Assembly: GCF_000710775.1 (NCBI RefSeq)
Contig: NZ_JOJP01000001.1
Span: 3,942,780-4,006,779, forward strand
Length of the DNA: 64,000 bases
DNA from: Endozoicomonas elysicola
Lineage (GTDB): Bacteria > Pseudomonadota > Gammaproteobacteria > Pseudomonadales > Endozoicomonadaceae
Direction of reading: 5' to 3'
The translations under genes were made by a program, and so were the position numbers. The first letter of the stretch is position 1, and every line of letters starts with the position of its first letter. Below, piece after piece: positions 34,523-44,501 of the stretch. Under the pieces are notes generated by a model. The model saw only the letters and a list, made by a program, of their open reading frames with translations, did not search any database and had not been told where the DNA came from.

Positions 34523-35695
34523 ATGCTTATGGAGTGCTTTTACCCATATACCGCCTCCTTACCGATGATAGCGGGAGAAGCAGAACCAACTCAGGTCCAG
34601 TGTACTGATAGTTGTGGAATCAAAAGCACTGCCCAGCAGAGGATTTCGAAAACGGATAATCCACAGCATGAAGGCAAGCCACTGATGAATACTGCTATCA
34701 GTGTTATGCCTTATTCAGAAGTTAACCCTTATTTAACAGAGTCTGAAACCGGCATTGAATCCTCTCCCTTTCCGTCCCCTGAGGATGTAGCCTCTGTGCT
34801 TATGCAGGGAACGAGCTTTTTACAGGGAATTGTCGATCTTGAGCAACTGCGTACCCAAGACTCAATGGAAAGAAATAGAGTCTGGAATATCGGTAACCAC
34901 TCAGAATCCGATAGCGGATATACAACCAGCCCTCTAACCCAGCTCCTTTCAAAGGCAAGCCCCGAACGAAGCCTTGTTCTTGATGCTCTTTTGATCGACA
35001 GCCAAAACTTTGACAGGACTTATATCGTTCCTGAATGTATTGATGCTTTAGAAGAACTGGAGCATGTTCAATATTCTGTTCTCACTCACCATGAACAGGA
35101 GATGCCTCAAACCCATCCCAGCCAATCAACCACTACTTTCAGTTCCAGGAAGTTCCATAGAAACACACCCCATCATGAAGTGCGCGCAGCCATAAAGCAG
35201 AAAACCATTGAGCTTGTCGCGTTTGCCCGTCAGCACCCTGCAGGCAATAGGTCAGAACCCGCCGATCAAGGAGCAGTCAGGCCCGAAAGCGCCATCTCGT
35301 TTCCGGCCATTATCCACCAGATAACTGGAGTAATGGTCAGTTCAATGGCTCATAAACATATTGCCTTTATGATTATTCCTACAAGAGAAAGCTATATTCT
35401 GATAGGAAACCTTTTTGCCCCATCAGGAACACACAAAAGACCTTTAAATCCCCCCGCTCGTGTTCTCATGAATTTTCACCCATCCATTCCTATGAAGAAA
35501 GTACATAAAGCCTATAAAGAGCTGGCAAGATCCCTCAAAGATATTCACGCAGGTTTTTACTCAATTCATTTTGAAAACTTAGACCAATTATTCTCCAGCT
35601 TTTCATTCAGAAAAAAATTTAATGACTTAACAGAAAAATCGATCACTGATCACAGATGCAAGATTGTTAATATTCAAACAAAACATCCCAGTTAA
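34523..35695 (+). CDS. Unknown protein, first of a tandem paralogous pair
   Basis: Hypothetical protein of 390 residues; no signal peptide or membrane span. The first 180 residues are low in hydrophobics and rich in S/T/P/E. The C-terminal part (about residues 260-385) aligns by eye with the protein at 36202-37530: TRESYILIGNL with DKESYLLIANI, GFYSIHFENLDQLFSS with EFYAISFSDIDTLYSS. It follows the DUF3080 gene by 38 bases. No family recognised; an effector-like or regulatory role would be speculation. Confidence 0.65.
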   Translation: MLMECFYPYTASLPMIAGEAEPTQVQCTDSCGIKSTAQQRISKTDNPQHEGKPLMNTAISVMPYSEVNPYLTESETGIESSPFPSPEDVASVLMQGTSFLQGIVDLEQLRTQDSMERNRVWNIGNHSESDSGYTTSPLTQLLSKASPERSLVLDALLIDSQNFDRTYIVPECIDALEELEHVQYSVLTHHEQEMPQTHPSQSTTTFSSRKFHRNTPHHEVRAAIKQKTIELVAFARQHPAGNRSEPADQGAVRPESAISFPAIIHQITGVMVSSMAHKHIAFMIIPTRESYILIGNLFAPSGTHKRPLNPPARVLMNFHPSIPMKKVHKAYKELARSLKDIHAGFYSIHFENLDQLFSSFSFRKKFNDLTEKSITDHRCKIVNIQTKHPS

Positions 35696-35716
35696 TCAGT
35701 AATAGATGAATACATA

Positions 35717-35917
35717 GAGGTTTTCGCCTCCCATTACCTGGGAACGTTGATCTATTCATCCGTGGTATTAAGACAGACTCTGAATCACACTGCCAGTATT
35801 CTGGAGCGTCGCCTATAGAAAGGACCTTTTCACCCAGCTACCGCCCCTGCGAAAGAGGAAAAGATATACAATGCCTTCCGGCTGTTTTACCTTCAGCACC
35901 TCAGCCTGAGAGGTTAA
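35717..35917 (+). pseudogene. DUF3080 gene fragment
   Basis: About 200 bases homologous to 34053-34239 of the intact DUF3080 gene. They read VFASHYLGTLIYSS, TLNHTASILERRL and NAFRLFY against VYASRYLGELIYSA, TLNHAANILERRL and NVFRLFY. A CAG codon became TAG at 35816-35818, and both ends are missing. The remaining gap (35918-36201) is AT-rich and shows no gene. Confidence 0.85.
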
Positions 35918-36201
35918 GCCAAACACACTCAATCGTTTTAGTAATTAGGATTTACACTGCTCATGTGTATCAAACCAATCGACCCGTGAAACAGCATACA
36001 CAAGTTTGGCCGCGTATTTTCGCTCCATGCACTGTCATAGAACATTACATATTTGGACAGTTTAATCTGAAAAGTACTCTATAAAAAGACATTGTAACCA
36101 GACGATATTCACCTATTATCATTAGGCATCATGGGAAACCCCATACAAGCAAAGTTTTTTACTATTATACATCAACATAATTTATTGTTTCTGGAAGACC
36201 T

Positions 36202-37530
36202 ATGGAATCTGCTCTACTTATAAAATCAACAATATCTCCGCCTGATAATGAAAAAGTTTTGAAACCAACAAAACCCCAGGAAGCAATAAAGCAATTTAAC
36301 AGTTCTTTTGTAAAGGCCTCTGAGGTTGGAGAAGGCATCATTCCAAAAGAAGAATCAAGAGAAAATCATAGTATATTCTCCCCCCCGGATTTTAATTCCA
36401 GAACAGTACAGTACGCCCATTGTAGTCCGGCCTCATCCAGATCTTTATGTCACGAAAATCCTGACTTAGAATTTGACCCACATTCCTCAGGCAATCAATT
36501 ATTCGATAGATTGATTAACCTGGAAAGAGGATTACTCGATAAAATTCTCGATATAGCCAATGCCAGAAATGATGAAAAAATAAAGAGGGTTATGGAATCC
36601 CAAGAAGAAGACCTTCATGAGTATCAAAGAGAGACTCTTAAATTTGACCCAGCTGAATTCAGAATATTATTTACTCCAGGTCCATGGAGGGACGTTTTGC
36701 TGGAGTCACTGAAAATAATTCCGCAACGGGTTGATCATACTTATACACTATCAGAATCATCCCCAGCTCTCGAAGCATTAAATCACCTGGTATATTTTGG
36801 TATGAACTCACGCAGAGAAGGAGTCGATCAACGTATAATGGAGTTGGAAAAATCCTCCCTGGTTGAAACCAATACTGAACAAATGACGCCGTTTCAGGTC
36901 ATGAAATTGATGAAAAATCAAGCCGTCCAAAATTTTCAATCTTTATTACAGCCTGCATCAGTTGCTGAACAAGACACCATTCCAGTGGTCGTGCAACAAC
37001 TAGAAGGTTTAATGGATCCGAATGGGTTTGAGACAGCAATGACTGTTATGGTTGTTCCAGATAAAGAAAGCTACTTATTAATTGCTAACATAACAGATTC
37101 CTGGGAAAGTGATGGTAAACACATCTATGTCCCTGATTTAAGACTGCGACTATTACCCACTCCTTCCCCCTCATTAAAAGAGTTACAGGAGCTTCTCCCC
37201 AAATTGCGTAACGTAATCGAAAAATTACCAGTTGAGTTTTATGCGATTAGTTTTAGTGACATAGATACATTGTACAGCAGTAAAGTGATGGCAAGACAGT
37301 TCGAACATTTTACAGACAAAAAAGTGACTAAAATGAGCAGCAAAACTCTGTATCTGTCTGAATTGAGTAATGAGAATACATTGGACCAATCTGAAACCCA
37401 TTTAACACGAAGGTATTCCAGCGAGCCAGAAAGTGATATTCCTGACAGCCCCGAAGTTGAACAGAGTCAGCCACACCAGAAATCACCACCGCCCACAAAC
37501 CTGACTCAAGCTTTATCAACAACTCTCTAG
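36202..37530 (+). CDS. Unknown protein, second of the tandem paralogous pair
   Basis: Hypothetical protein of 442 residues related to 34523-35695. The shared C-terminal region includes PDKESYLLIAN and a FYAISFSDIDTLYSSKVMARQFEHFTD-like segment; the region YTLSESSPALEALNHLVYF also has a counterpart (YIVPECIDALEELEHVQYS). It carries an extra proline/serine/glutamate-rich tail (about 400-442). No signal or membrane span. A GGAAG lies nine bases before the ATG. Its 3' end overlaps that of the photolyase gene by four bases on the opposite strand. Confidence 0.65.
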   Translation: MESALLIKSTISPPDNEKVLKPTKPQEAIKQFNSSFVKASEVGEGIIPKEESRENHSIFSPPDFNSRTVQYAHCSPASSRSLCHENPDLEFDPHSSGNQLFDRLINLERGLLDKILDIANARNDEKIKRVMESQEEDLHEYQRETLKFDPAEFRILFTPGPWRDVLLESLKIIPQRVDHTYTLSESSPALEALNHLVYFGMNSRREGVDQRIMELEKSSLVETNTEQMTPFQVMKLMKNQAVQNFQSLLQPASVAEQDTIPVVVQQLEGLMDPNGFETAMTVMVVPDKESYLLIANITDSWESDGKHIYVPDLRLRLLPTPSPSLKELQELLPKLRNVIEKLPVEFYAISFSDIDTLYSSKVMARQFEHFTDKKVTKMSSKTLYLSELSNENTLDQSETHLTRRYSSEPESDIPDSPEVEQSQPHQKSPPPTNLTQALSTTL

Positions 37531-39008
37531 CTTTTTATCGCCTGCCAGCCTTCCAATGCTCTTTCCCGGGAGAATTTCAGGTCCACAACCGGTTCAGGGT
37601 AATGATCCCCCAGAACGACTCCCGATTGCTCCAACACATGTGCCGGCGCATACCAGGGTGAAAACAGATACTTATTTGGTAAACCAGAAAGCTCAGGCAC
37701 ATATCGCCGTATATATTCCCCATCGGGATCAAACTTCTGCCCCTGGGTAACGGGATTAAAAATTCGGAAATAGGGTGCAGCATCAGCCCCCGAACCGGCC
37801 ACCCACTGCCAGCTTGCCGAATTGCTGGCCAGGTCAGCATCCACAAGGCAGTCCCAGAACCAGGCTTCCCCTTGCCGCCATTGTTGCAGCAGGTTTTTGA
37901 CCAGAAAGGAACCGACGATCATTCTCACCCGGTTGTGCATAAACCCGGTCTGCCAGAGTTCGCGCATACCGGCATCCACAATGGGAATACCAGTCAGTCC
38001 TTTCTGCCATCGTTTGAGTATTTTTGGATCATCCTGCCACGGAAAGCGGTCAAACTTGGGCTGAAAGTTTTGCTCAGGCAATGTTGGGAAGTGGTAGAGC
38101 AGATAGTAAGAAAACTCACGCCAGCCAAGCTCCGAGTGAAAGCAATCCAGGTCTGTCTCTGCATTGTTTTCTGTCGCCGCCGCAGCCGATGCATGCCAAA
38201 CCTGATTGGGGGATACCTCCCCAAAATGAAGATGGGCTGATAGCTGGGAAACACTGTGTCTGGCAGGATAATCACGACCTTCTTTATAGCCATTCAGCCC
38301 TTTGTTGATAAAATCCCGGAGTTTGTTTTTTGCCGCTGTCTCACCAACACCTCTGCCCTGCTCACACCAATGGGTATACAGATTATGATCCCATCGTACC
38401 TGTTTTGACGGATCGGCAGGCTCATGATTCTGCTCCGGCACAAGACCTTTTGAAGGCAGTAAACCGAGTGTATTGATGTTTTTTTTTGCTATCTTCGCCA
38501 CACATTGGATCTTTTTGGGTACTGGCAATGGTTCCCGGGGCGGTTCAGATATCAGGCACCCTTTTCGATAATAGGGCGTAAACACTTTGTAGGGCGTGCC
38601 ATCCTTTTTCAGCACAGTCCATGGTTCCCAGAGCAGTGAACCATGAAAGCTTTTGACTTCCAGACCGTCATCACGAAGTGACTTCTTGATGCGCTGGTCC
38701 CGCTGGATCCGCCAAGGTTCATAACAACGGTTCCAATAGACGGCATCCACCTTATATTCTTTTATCAGGTCACGGAGCACTTTTTCCGCATCCCCCTGAC
38801 GAACCAGCAGCCGACCATTAAGCGATTCGTTCAGTGCTTCCAGTGAGTGGTGCAGCCACCAGCGACTGGCCCTGCCGGAAGCCCATTGGCCCGCAGAGTG
38901 ATCATCCAGAATAAAGACAGGAAGCACCTGGCCATTTCCAGCCGCCTCGAACAGAGAGGGGTTATCAGACAATCTGAGATCCTGACGAAACCAGTGAATA
39001 ATAACCAT
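37527..39008 (-). CDS. phrB: Deoxyribodipyrimidine photolyase, class I
   Basis: Light-driven repair of cyclobutane pyrimidine dimers, with FAD. The 493 residues begin with HWFRQDLRLSDNP, the antenna-domain signature, and contain the FAD-binding LSAHLHFGEVSP, the WREFSYYLLYHFP segment, the HNRVRMIVGSFLVKNLL helix, and the DADLASNSASWQWVAGSGAD block. It starts two bases after the MFS gene stop with AAGGAG in the overlap, so the two are probably co-transcribed. Confidence 0.96.
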   Translation of the reverse strand: MVIIHWFRQDLRLSDNPSLFEAAGNGQVLPVFILDDHSAGQWASGRASRWWLHHSLEALNESLNGRLLVRQGDAEKVLRDLIKEYKVDAVYWNRCYEPWRIQRDQRIKKSLRDDGLEVKSFHGSLLWEPWTVLKKDGTPYKVFTPYYRKGCLISEPPREPLPVPKKIQCVAKIAKKNINTLGLLPSKGLVPEQNHEPADPSKQVRWDHNLYTHWCEQGRGVGETAAKNKLRDFINKGLNGYKEGRDYPARHSVSQLSAHLHFGEVSPNQVWHASAAAATENNAETDLDCFHSELGWREFSYYLLYHFPTLPEQNFQPKFDRFPWQDDPKILKRWQKGLTGIPIVDAGMRELWQTGFMHNRVRMIVGSFLVKNLLQQWRQGEAWFWDCLVDADLASNSASWQWVAGSGADAAPYFRIFNPVTQGQKFDPDGEYIRRYVPELSGLPNKYLFSPWYAPAHVLEQSGVVLGDHYPEPVVDLKFSRERALEGWQAIKS

Positions 39009-39009
39009 C

Positions 39010-40209
39010 TCATCTCCTTAGAATGTGTTGACGGTAGCAGAACCATATCATCAACATCAGCAAAAAGATCACCAGAAATACAGCCGGCATATAACCAGCA
39101 AATGATACATAGTGATGACTGATTAAGGCCAGCCCGGCAGCAATCAGCAGGTAGTAGCTGAGTCCAAACAGAGCCCCCGCAGTCCCAAGCTCATCCTTAT
39201 ATTCCGACAGTGCAGAACTGAGCAAGTTGGGAACAATAAGACCAAAAGCAATGACCATCAGAACCATGGGAGCAACAACCAGCAACAGCGCCACAAACGG
39301 CACGGATGGCAGAAAAAGCGTAATAATCAACTGCAATAGCGCGCCCGATACCCCAAGCCAGCATCCCCGAAGAATCAACTGACCACCAGAATGCCGTGTC
39401 AGCAACTGCCGGTTAAACATGGCCCCCAGGGCACTGCCCAAGGCGATCAGCACACCGGTTACACCAAATACCGAAGCAGAAAAGCCAATCTGCTTAATCA
39501 GAAAAGGCCCAAGGGTAAAATAGCCAAACAGCACCAAATTGGCTCCAGCCACCATAATACTGTATACCCGAATTTTCCGATCCCGGATCATTCTGACCAG
39601 CAAAGAGCCTTTACTACTCTTCACTGACTCATGACCTGGATGAGTCTCAGGTAAGCTTAACCCCACCCATAAGGTCATTAATAACGCAGTACCGCCAAGC
39701 ATCATAAACACGGTCTGGTAGCCCCCTGCGATCGCTCCGATACTGCCCAGCACAGGCCCGATAGCAAGAGAGAGGGAGATCACAGCTCCCACGGTTGAGA
39801 ACAGTTTCCCTAACGCCTTACCACTGTAGCAATCCCTGATCACGGTCTGGGTAACCACCGATCCAACACTGATTCCAAAGGCCAGTAGAAAACGGGCACC
39901 GAGCAGGAGCATGAATTCTGAGCTGAATAGGGCGCCAGCCGCTCCCATGCCATAGCACAGCAGTCCAGCCAGCATGGCTCTTCGTCGCCCCCAACGGTCA
40001 GCCAGCCAACCCCAGGTCAGCACCCCCAGCGCAAACCCGACAAAATAGATACTCATCGTGAGCTGGGCCATGGACTCAGAAACACCAAACCCTTGCGCAA
40101 TCGCCGGCAAAACCGGGGTATAAATCGTTTCACTGAGTTGAGGCAGAGCCAGCAGTGTAGCCAGAAGGCCGATACCGGGTCTCGATCGATTTAACACACT
40201 GTCCATCAT
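39010..40209 (-). CDS. Bcr/CflA family multidrug MFS transporter
   Basis: Inner-membrane drug/proton antiporter of 399 residues with 12 spans. Motifs are LPQLSETIYTPVLPAIAQGF at the N-terminus (typical DHA1 Bcr/CflA), GWLADRWGRRRAML between TM2 and TM3, and the SVVTQTVIRDCYSGKALGKLF loop. It is divergent from an AraC-type regulator 107 bases away, its probable controller, and is followed by phrB. Confidence 0.9.
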   Translation of the reverse strand: MMDSVLNRSRPGIGLLATLLALPQLSETIYTPVLPAIAQGFGVSESMAQLTMSIYFVGFALGVLTWGWLADRWGRRRAMLAGLLCYGMGAAGALFSSEFMLLLGARFLLAFGISVGSVVTQTVIRDCYSGKALGKLFSTVGAVISLSLAIGPVLGSIGAIAGGYQTVFMMLGGTALLMTLWVGLSLPETHPGHESVKSSKGSLLVRMIRDRKIRVYSIMVAGANLVLFGYFTLGPFLIKQIGFSASVFGVTGVLIALGSALGAMFNRQLLTRHSGGQLILRGCWLGVSGALLQLIITLFLPSVPFVALLLVVAPMVLMVIAFGLIVPNLLSSALSEYKDELGTAGALFGLSYYLLIAAGLALISHHYVSFAGYMPAVFLVIFLLMLMIWFCYRQHILRR

Positions 40210-40316
40210 GAATTACTCCATTCACATCATGGATGGCAGTTTGCCAAACCCTCCGATGTCGGGTTATAAACATTAAGACAGAAAACTGTTTCAAAAGGAC
40301 AAACCACAGAGCCTAC

Positions 40317-41087
40317 ATGCCCCAATATGACACTGACCAGGTAGAAGACCCGGATCAACTGGACTGCCCCTTGATGGGGATTGCTGTGGACTCAGGGCCG
40401 CACCAGTCAGGAGAGCACGCTCATCAAAAATCCCAGCTGCTCTATGCCGTTCAGGGGGTAATGACCATTACCGTTGGCAACCAGTTGCATATCCTCACGC
40501 CAAACCGGGCAATCTGGTTACCTGCAGGGCTCAAACACAGTGCAACAACGTCAGGATTTCATTACCGCAGTCTGTACTTCTGCCCACGTTCTTTTAATGA
40601 TCTGCCGGAAGGCCCCTTTCAGCTGAACGTCACAGCGCTTTTACGAGAGCTTATTTTAAGAGTCTGTCAGTGGCCTGCTCATTACCCGGAGGAAGGGGCT
40701 GAGAAAAGACTGGCAGATGTTCTTGTTGATGAAATTCAAAATGCAGAGCAAAGTTCATTGCAGCTGCCATTACCTGCAGACCGGCGGTTGCAGGTCGTTG
40801 TGCAATTATTAATGGAAACACCTTCTGGCCAGTGGACAATGGAGGAACTGGCAAAGCAGGCTGGTGCCAGTGCCCGAACATTATCGCGACGATTCAGGGA
40901 AGAGACCGGGATGAGTTTCAGTCACTGGCGACAACAGTTATTACTGCTTAAGTCACTGGAATTTCTGTCTGAAGGACTTTCTGTGACCGAGGTGAGTTCG
41001 AGGCTGGGTTTTGCCAGTGACAGCGCCTTTATATCCATGTTTCGTCGTTTGATGGGCATCTCGCCAGGGCGCTATCTGAAACAGTGA
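40317..41087 (+). CDS. AraC family transcriptional regulator
   Basis: Regulator of 256 residues from ATG 40317; the open frame extends to 40233 but the added residues are not family-like. It has an N-terminal cupin (HAHQKSQLLYAVQGVMTITVG, then WLPAGLKHS) and a C-terminal double helix-turn-helix (MEELAKQAGASARTLSRRFREETGMSF; VTEVSSRLGFASDSAFISMFRRLMGISPGRYL). Likely regulates the divergent exporter gene. Confidence 0.9.
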   Translation: MPQYDTDQVEDPDQLDCPLMGIAVDSGPHQSGEHAHQKSQLLYAVQGVMTITVGNQLHILTPNRAIWLPAGLKHSATTSGFHYRSLYFCPRSFNDLPEGPFQLNVTALLRELILRVCQWPAHYPEEGAEKRLADVLVDEIQNAEQSSLQLPLPADRRLQVVVQLLMETPSGQWTMEELAKQAGASARTLSRRFREETGMSFSHWRQQLLLLKSLEFLSEGLSVTEVSSRLGFASDSAFISMFRRLMGISPGRYLKQ

Positions 41088-41090
41088 TCA

Positions 41091-41840
41091 TTAAGAAGGC
41101 AGCTTTTCCCCGTCCCAGGCAAACAGGTGTCCACTGTCCCCAGGTGTCAGTTGATCAATCACATTCAGGAGCTGTTCTGCGGAATACTCGGCCGTAAAGA
41201 GTTTGCCTTCAGGCACACCGGACTGAAACGGCATGGATAAATGGCTATCAACCGTTCCCGGGTGCAGTGCTGCAATAATTGATGATTTGTTTTTTCTGCC
41301 GGTTTCAATGGCCAGGTTTTTTACAATCATATTCAGCGCTGCCTTTGATGCCCGATAGGCATACCAGCCTCCCAGTCGGTTATCAGAAATACTGCCGACT
41401 CTGGCGGATAACACCGCAAATACGTTCTTACGATTTCTAGCCATTTTGGGAAGGAAGTGTTTAGCGACCATGGCAGGCCCTGTCGTATTGATGGCAAACA
41501 CTCTGGAAAAATGGTCAGCTTCGAAATCTTTGATGGATTTCTCCGGCTTAAGACCTTCCCCCTCATGGAGGATACCCGTCGTGATGATCACCAGGTCCAA
41601 CGGTTCCGTGGTTAGCGCTGCGCCACTAGCAATACTGTTTTCATCCAGAAGATCCATGTACTGAACATCGACTTTATGCACTGCGTCAAAAGCTGCATCA
41701 CTTCGTGAAAAAGCATAAATTCGGCTGACGGCTGGTATCTGTTCCAGCAAATGAACCATGGCCTTTCCAATGGCACCGGAAGCTCCGATGACAGCAACAT
41801 TCAAACCTTCATCGAATGAACCCAATTTCAATTCTGTCAT
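41091..41840 (-). CDS. Short-chain dehydrogenase/reductase
   Basis: NAD(P)-dependent SDR of 249 residues: cofactor motif GASGAIG (19-25), NTTGP at about 118-122 in place of the NAG region, and catalytic YRASK (Y162, K166). It resembles the CsgA/C-factor-like subgroup; substrate unknown. It is convergent with the AraC gene, with three bases between them. Confidence 0.87.
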   Translation of the reverse strand: MTELKLGSFDEGLNVAVIGASGAIGKAMVHLLEQIPAVSRIYAFSRSDAAFDAVHKVDVQYMDLLDENSIASGAALTTEPLDLVIITTGILHEGEGLKPEKSIKDFEADHFSRVFAINTTGPAMVAKHFLPKMARNRKNVFAVLSARVGSISDNRLGGWYAYRASKAALNMIVKNLAIETGRKNKSSIIAALHPGTVDSHLSMPFQSGVPEGKLFTAEYSAEQLLNVIDQLTPGDSGHLFAWDGEKLPS

Positions 41841-41931
41841 GGAGACTCCTTAGTACCGGTAGAAAACCCTTATTTTGGGAGCAGCCTCAAGCAGGTAGGC
41901 TGAACTGCGTTGCTTTTGACCAATTACTTAT

Positions 41932-43104
41932 ATGACAGCTTTTCTTACGGAGCCTGTAGCCCAGCAGATCGTCCAGCGGGCTATGAATATCATCCCACAT
42001 AATGTCAATGTGATGGATCGGGCAGGCATTATTATCGGCACCGGTTTTCCTGAGCGAAAGCATCAGGTGCATGCCGGTGCTTTGAAAGTGCTTGAATCAG
42101 GCCGGGCCTTTGATATCGATGCCTCCCATGCCACCCGGTTAAAAGGGGTCCAGGCCGGTATTAACCGCCCTATTCGCTTTCGTCGAGAGATTATCGGCGT
42201 TGTCGGTGTCACCGGGGCGCCTGAGGCTGTCTCTCAATTTGCGGATCTGGTGGTGATGACCGCTGAACTGATGGTGGAAAACGCTTCCGTCATGTCAGAA
42301 ATTCACTGGAACCAGAGGCAACGGGAAAATGTGGTTTCGGAAATGATCCACGGGGAAGCTGAGGTTGATGACCTGTTCGAGATCCGTACCCGCAAACTGG
42401 GTATTGACCCTCACCTTCCCAGGGTTGCGATGGTCATCAGTGCCAGAACCCGCGATGGCCGTGACCTTAAAGTACACGACATTGAACACATACAGCAGCT
42501 GCTCTGTCATCACCGGCCCGAAAATCTGGTGGCCCTGGTATGCCCGACACAAGCCGTTGTACTTCATAAAATCGACACTGCACATCAATGGCACCCTGAC
42601 CAGGTGGATGACTACATTCAGAAAGTCATTGGCAAGATCGAAGCCTATGGGGATATTGATTTCAGAATCGCCGTGGGAAGGTATGTGCCGGGCCTTAATG
42701 GGCTTGCCATATCCTATCAAACCGCTCAGGAAGCCCTTCAACTTGGTCTGGAGCTAAATCCGGGAAAACGCCTTTATCGCTATTACGACTATCAGATGGA
42801 CAGTCTTCTGCTGGAGCTGAACACCAGCTGGAAAGGCCGGGAATTTCAGCACATCATAAAGCCTCTGATTGCCAAAGATAACCGCGGTACCCTGCAGAAA
42901 ACGCTTCGCCGCTATATCGACTGCCATGGCGACCCAGGCATTACCGCAAACAGCCTGCACATTCACCGTAATACGCTGAACTATCGCCTGGAACGTATTG
43001 AACAGCTGACCGGGCGTAATCCGCGCCACTTTCACGACCTGCTGTTTCTGCACTTCTCACTTCGCCTTCATGAGCTGAAAAACTGCAGGAAAGGAATAGA
43101 ATAA
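41932..43104 (+). CDS. cdaR: Sugar diacid/glycerate regulator CdaR
   Basis: Transcriptional activator of 390 residues. An N-terminal sugar-diacid recognition domain (about 4-135; AQQIVQRAMNIIPHNVNVMD is close to the E. coli CdaR N-terminus), a middle domain, and the C-terminal helix-turn-helix (HIHRNTLNYRLERIEQLTG) are all present. In E. coli it activates glucarate, galactarate and glycerate genes. Here it precedes a permease and glycerate kinase. No Shine-Dalgarno is evident before ATG 41932. Confidence 0.92.
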   Translation: MTAFLTEPVAQQIVQRAMNIIPHNVNVMDRAGIIIGTGFPERKHQVHAGALKVLESGRAFDIDASHATRLKGVQAGINRPIRFRREIIGVVGVTGAPEAVSQFADLVVMTAELMVENASVMSEIHWNQRQRENVVSEMIHGEAEVDDLFEIRTRKLGIDPHLPRVAMVISARTRDGRDLKVHDIEHIQQLLCHHRPENLVALVCPTQAVVLHKIDTAHQWHPDQVDDYIQKVIGKIEAYGDIDFRIAVGRYVPGLNGLAISYQTAQEALQLGLELNPGKRLYRYYDYQMDSLLLELNTSWKGREFQHIIKPLIAKDNRGTLQKTLRRYIDCHGDPGITANSLHIHRNTLNYRLERIEQLTGRNPRHFHDLLFLHFSLRLHELKNCRKGIE

Positions 43105-43120
43105 TTGTGCATATGCACAA
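43105..43120. promoter_or_regulatory. 16-bp palindrome, candidate CdaR operator
   Basis: TTGTGCATATGCACAA is a perfect palindrome beginning right after the cdaR stop and 107 bases before gntP. Its position between regulator and target genes makes it a candidate CdaR site. Confidence 0.55.
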
Positions 43121-43227
43121 AAACCTATGAACATTTCCCGCAAAATTCAGTCAATCCCACGATAACAGATGAAACGATTGTTCCGATAATAGCCGGCACT
43201 GAAAACTTCTTCATTCCGGTTTATTCA

Positions 43228-44490
43228 ATGATTCAAATCACCACCCTGGGTGCCCTGAGCGGGCTGCTGATTTCCATAGGACTTATTCTGCGACGCGTGC
43301 CGCCTGCCTATGGCATGATGATTGGTGCATTTCTCGGTGCCATGATCGGTCTGGCCAGCCTGGGCGACAGTGTTACGCTGATGATCAATGGCGTAAAGGG
43401 CATTACACCTTCTGTACTGCGAATTCTCGCAGCCGGTGTACTGGCCGGTGTTTTGATTGAATCCGGTGGCGCAGGCGTCATCGCCGAAAAAATCGTGGAT
43501 GCAGTTGGCGAAGCCAGGGCCGTTATTGCTCTGATTCTGGCCACCATGCTGTTGACTGCTGCTGGCGTCTTTGTCGATGTGGCGGTTATTACGGTTGCAC
43601 CCATTGCCCTGGCCATTGCCAAACGCGCTAATATTTCCATTCTATCGGCATTGGTCGCTATGGTCGGTGGCGGTAAGGCGGGGAACATTATCTCGCCTAA
43701 TCCCAATACCATTGCCGCATCCGATGCCTTCAATTTGCCACTCACTGATGTGATGATGGCTAATATTATTCCAGCCTTGGTGGGTCTGGTGGTCACTTAC
43801 ATTGTGGCCAAGATGCTGGTAAACCGTGGAACCAAAATCTCTGAAGAGATGGCAATCGAAGAAACCAGCCAAAATAACCACCCTTCCCTGCTGGCTGCTC
43901 TGACGGCACCTCTGGTCGCTATTGGTCTTCTGGCTCTGCGCCCTGTTGCCGGTATTGCCATTGATCCATTGATCGCCCTGCCGGTGGGTGGTGTTGCCGG
44001 TGCGCTGGCCATGGGACGTATCCGTGATATCAACACTTTTGCGGTGGGAGGTCTTCAGCGCATGAGTGGTGTTGCTATTATGCTGATCGGTACCGGAACG
44101 CTTGCCGGTATTATTGCCAGCTCCGGGCTCAGTAACTCCCTGGTTGAGTTCCTTAAAGCCTCCGGCCTGCCTGCCTACCTGCTGGCGCCATTGAGTGGCA
44201 TGATGATGTCAGCGGCAACCGCTTCGACAACTGCTGGCACAGCCGTTGCTTCCAACGTATTTGGCCCCATTATTATTGCCCTGGGCATTCCATCACTGGG
44301 CGCTGCAGCCATGATGCATGCTGGTGCAACAGTACTGGATCACATGCCTCACGGCAGTTTCTTCCATGCGACGGGCGGCAGTGTCGGCATGGGCATCAGT
44401 GAGCGCCTGAAAGCACTGCCATGGGAGACCCTGATCGGCTTCTCCATGGCTGCTACTTCAACGCTGATTTATGGCATTCTTCAATTCTGA
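43228..44490 (+). CDS. GntP family permease, probable glycerate transporter
   Basis: Polytopic inner-membrane symporter of 420 residues in the GntP family. I start at ATG 43228 (MIQITTLGALSGLL); the frame is open from TTG 43105, but that part is not hydrophobic and spans the operator. Family regions include LIESGGAGVIAEKI, VFVDVAVITVAPIA and GGKAGNIISPNPNT. Context (cdaR before, glycerate kinase after) suggests glycerate or a related acid. Confidence 0.88.
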   Translation: MIQITTLGALSGLLISIGLILRRVPPAYGMMIGAFLGAMIGLASLGDSVTLMINGVKGITPSVLRILAAGVLAGVLIESGGAGVIAEKIVDAVGEARAVIALILATMLLTAAGVFVDVAVITVAPIALAIAKRANISILSALVAMVGGGKAGNIISPNPNTIAASDAFNLPLTDVMMANIIPALVGLVVTYIVAKMLVNRGTKISEEMAIEETSQNNHPSLLAALTAPLVAIGLLALRPVAGIAIDPLIALPVGGVAGALAMGRIRDINTFAVGGLQRMSGVAIMLIGTGTLAGIIASSGLSNSLVEFLKASGLPAYLLAPLSGMMMSAATASTTAGTAVASNVFGPIIIALGIPSLGAAAMMHAGATVLDHMPHGSFFHATGGSVGMGISERLKALPWETLIGFSMAATSTLIYGILQF

Positions 44491-44501
44491 GGGAACAGAC
44501 C

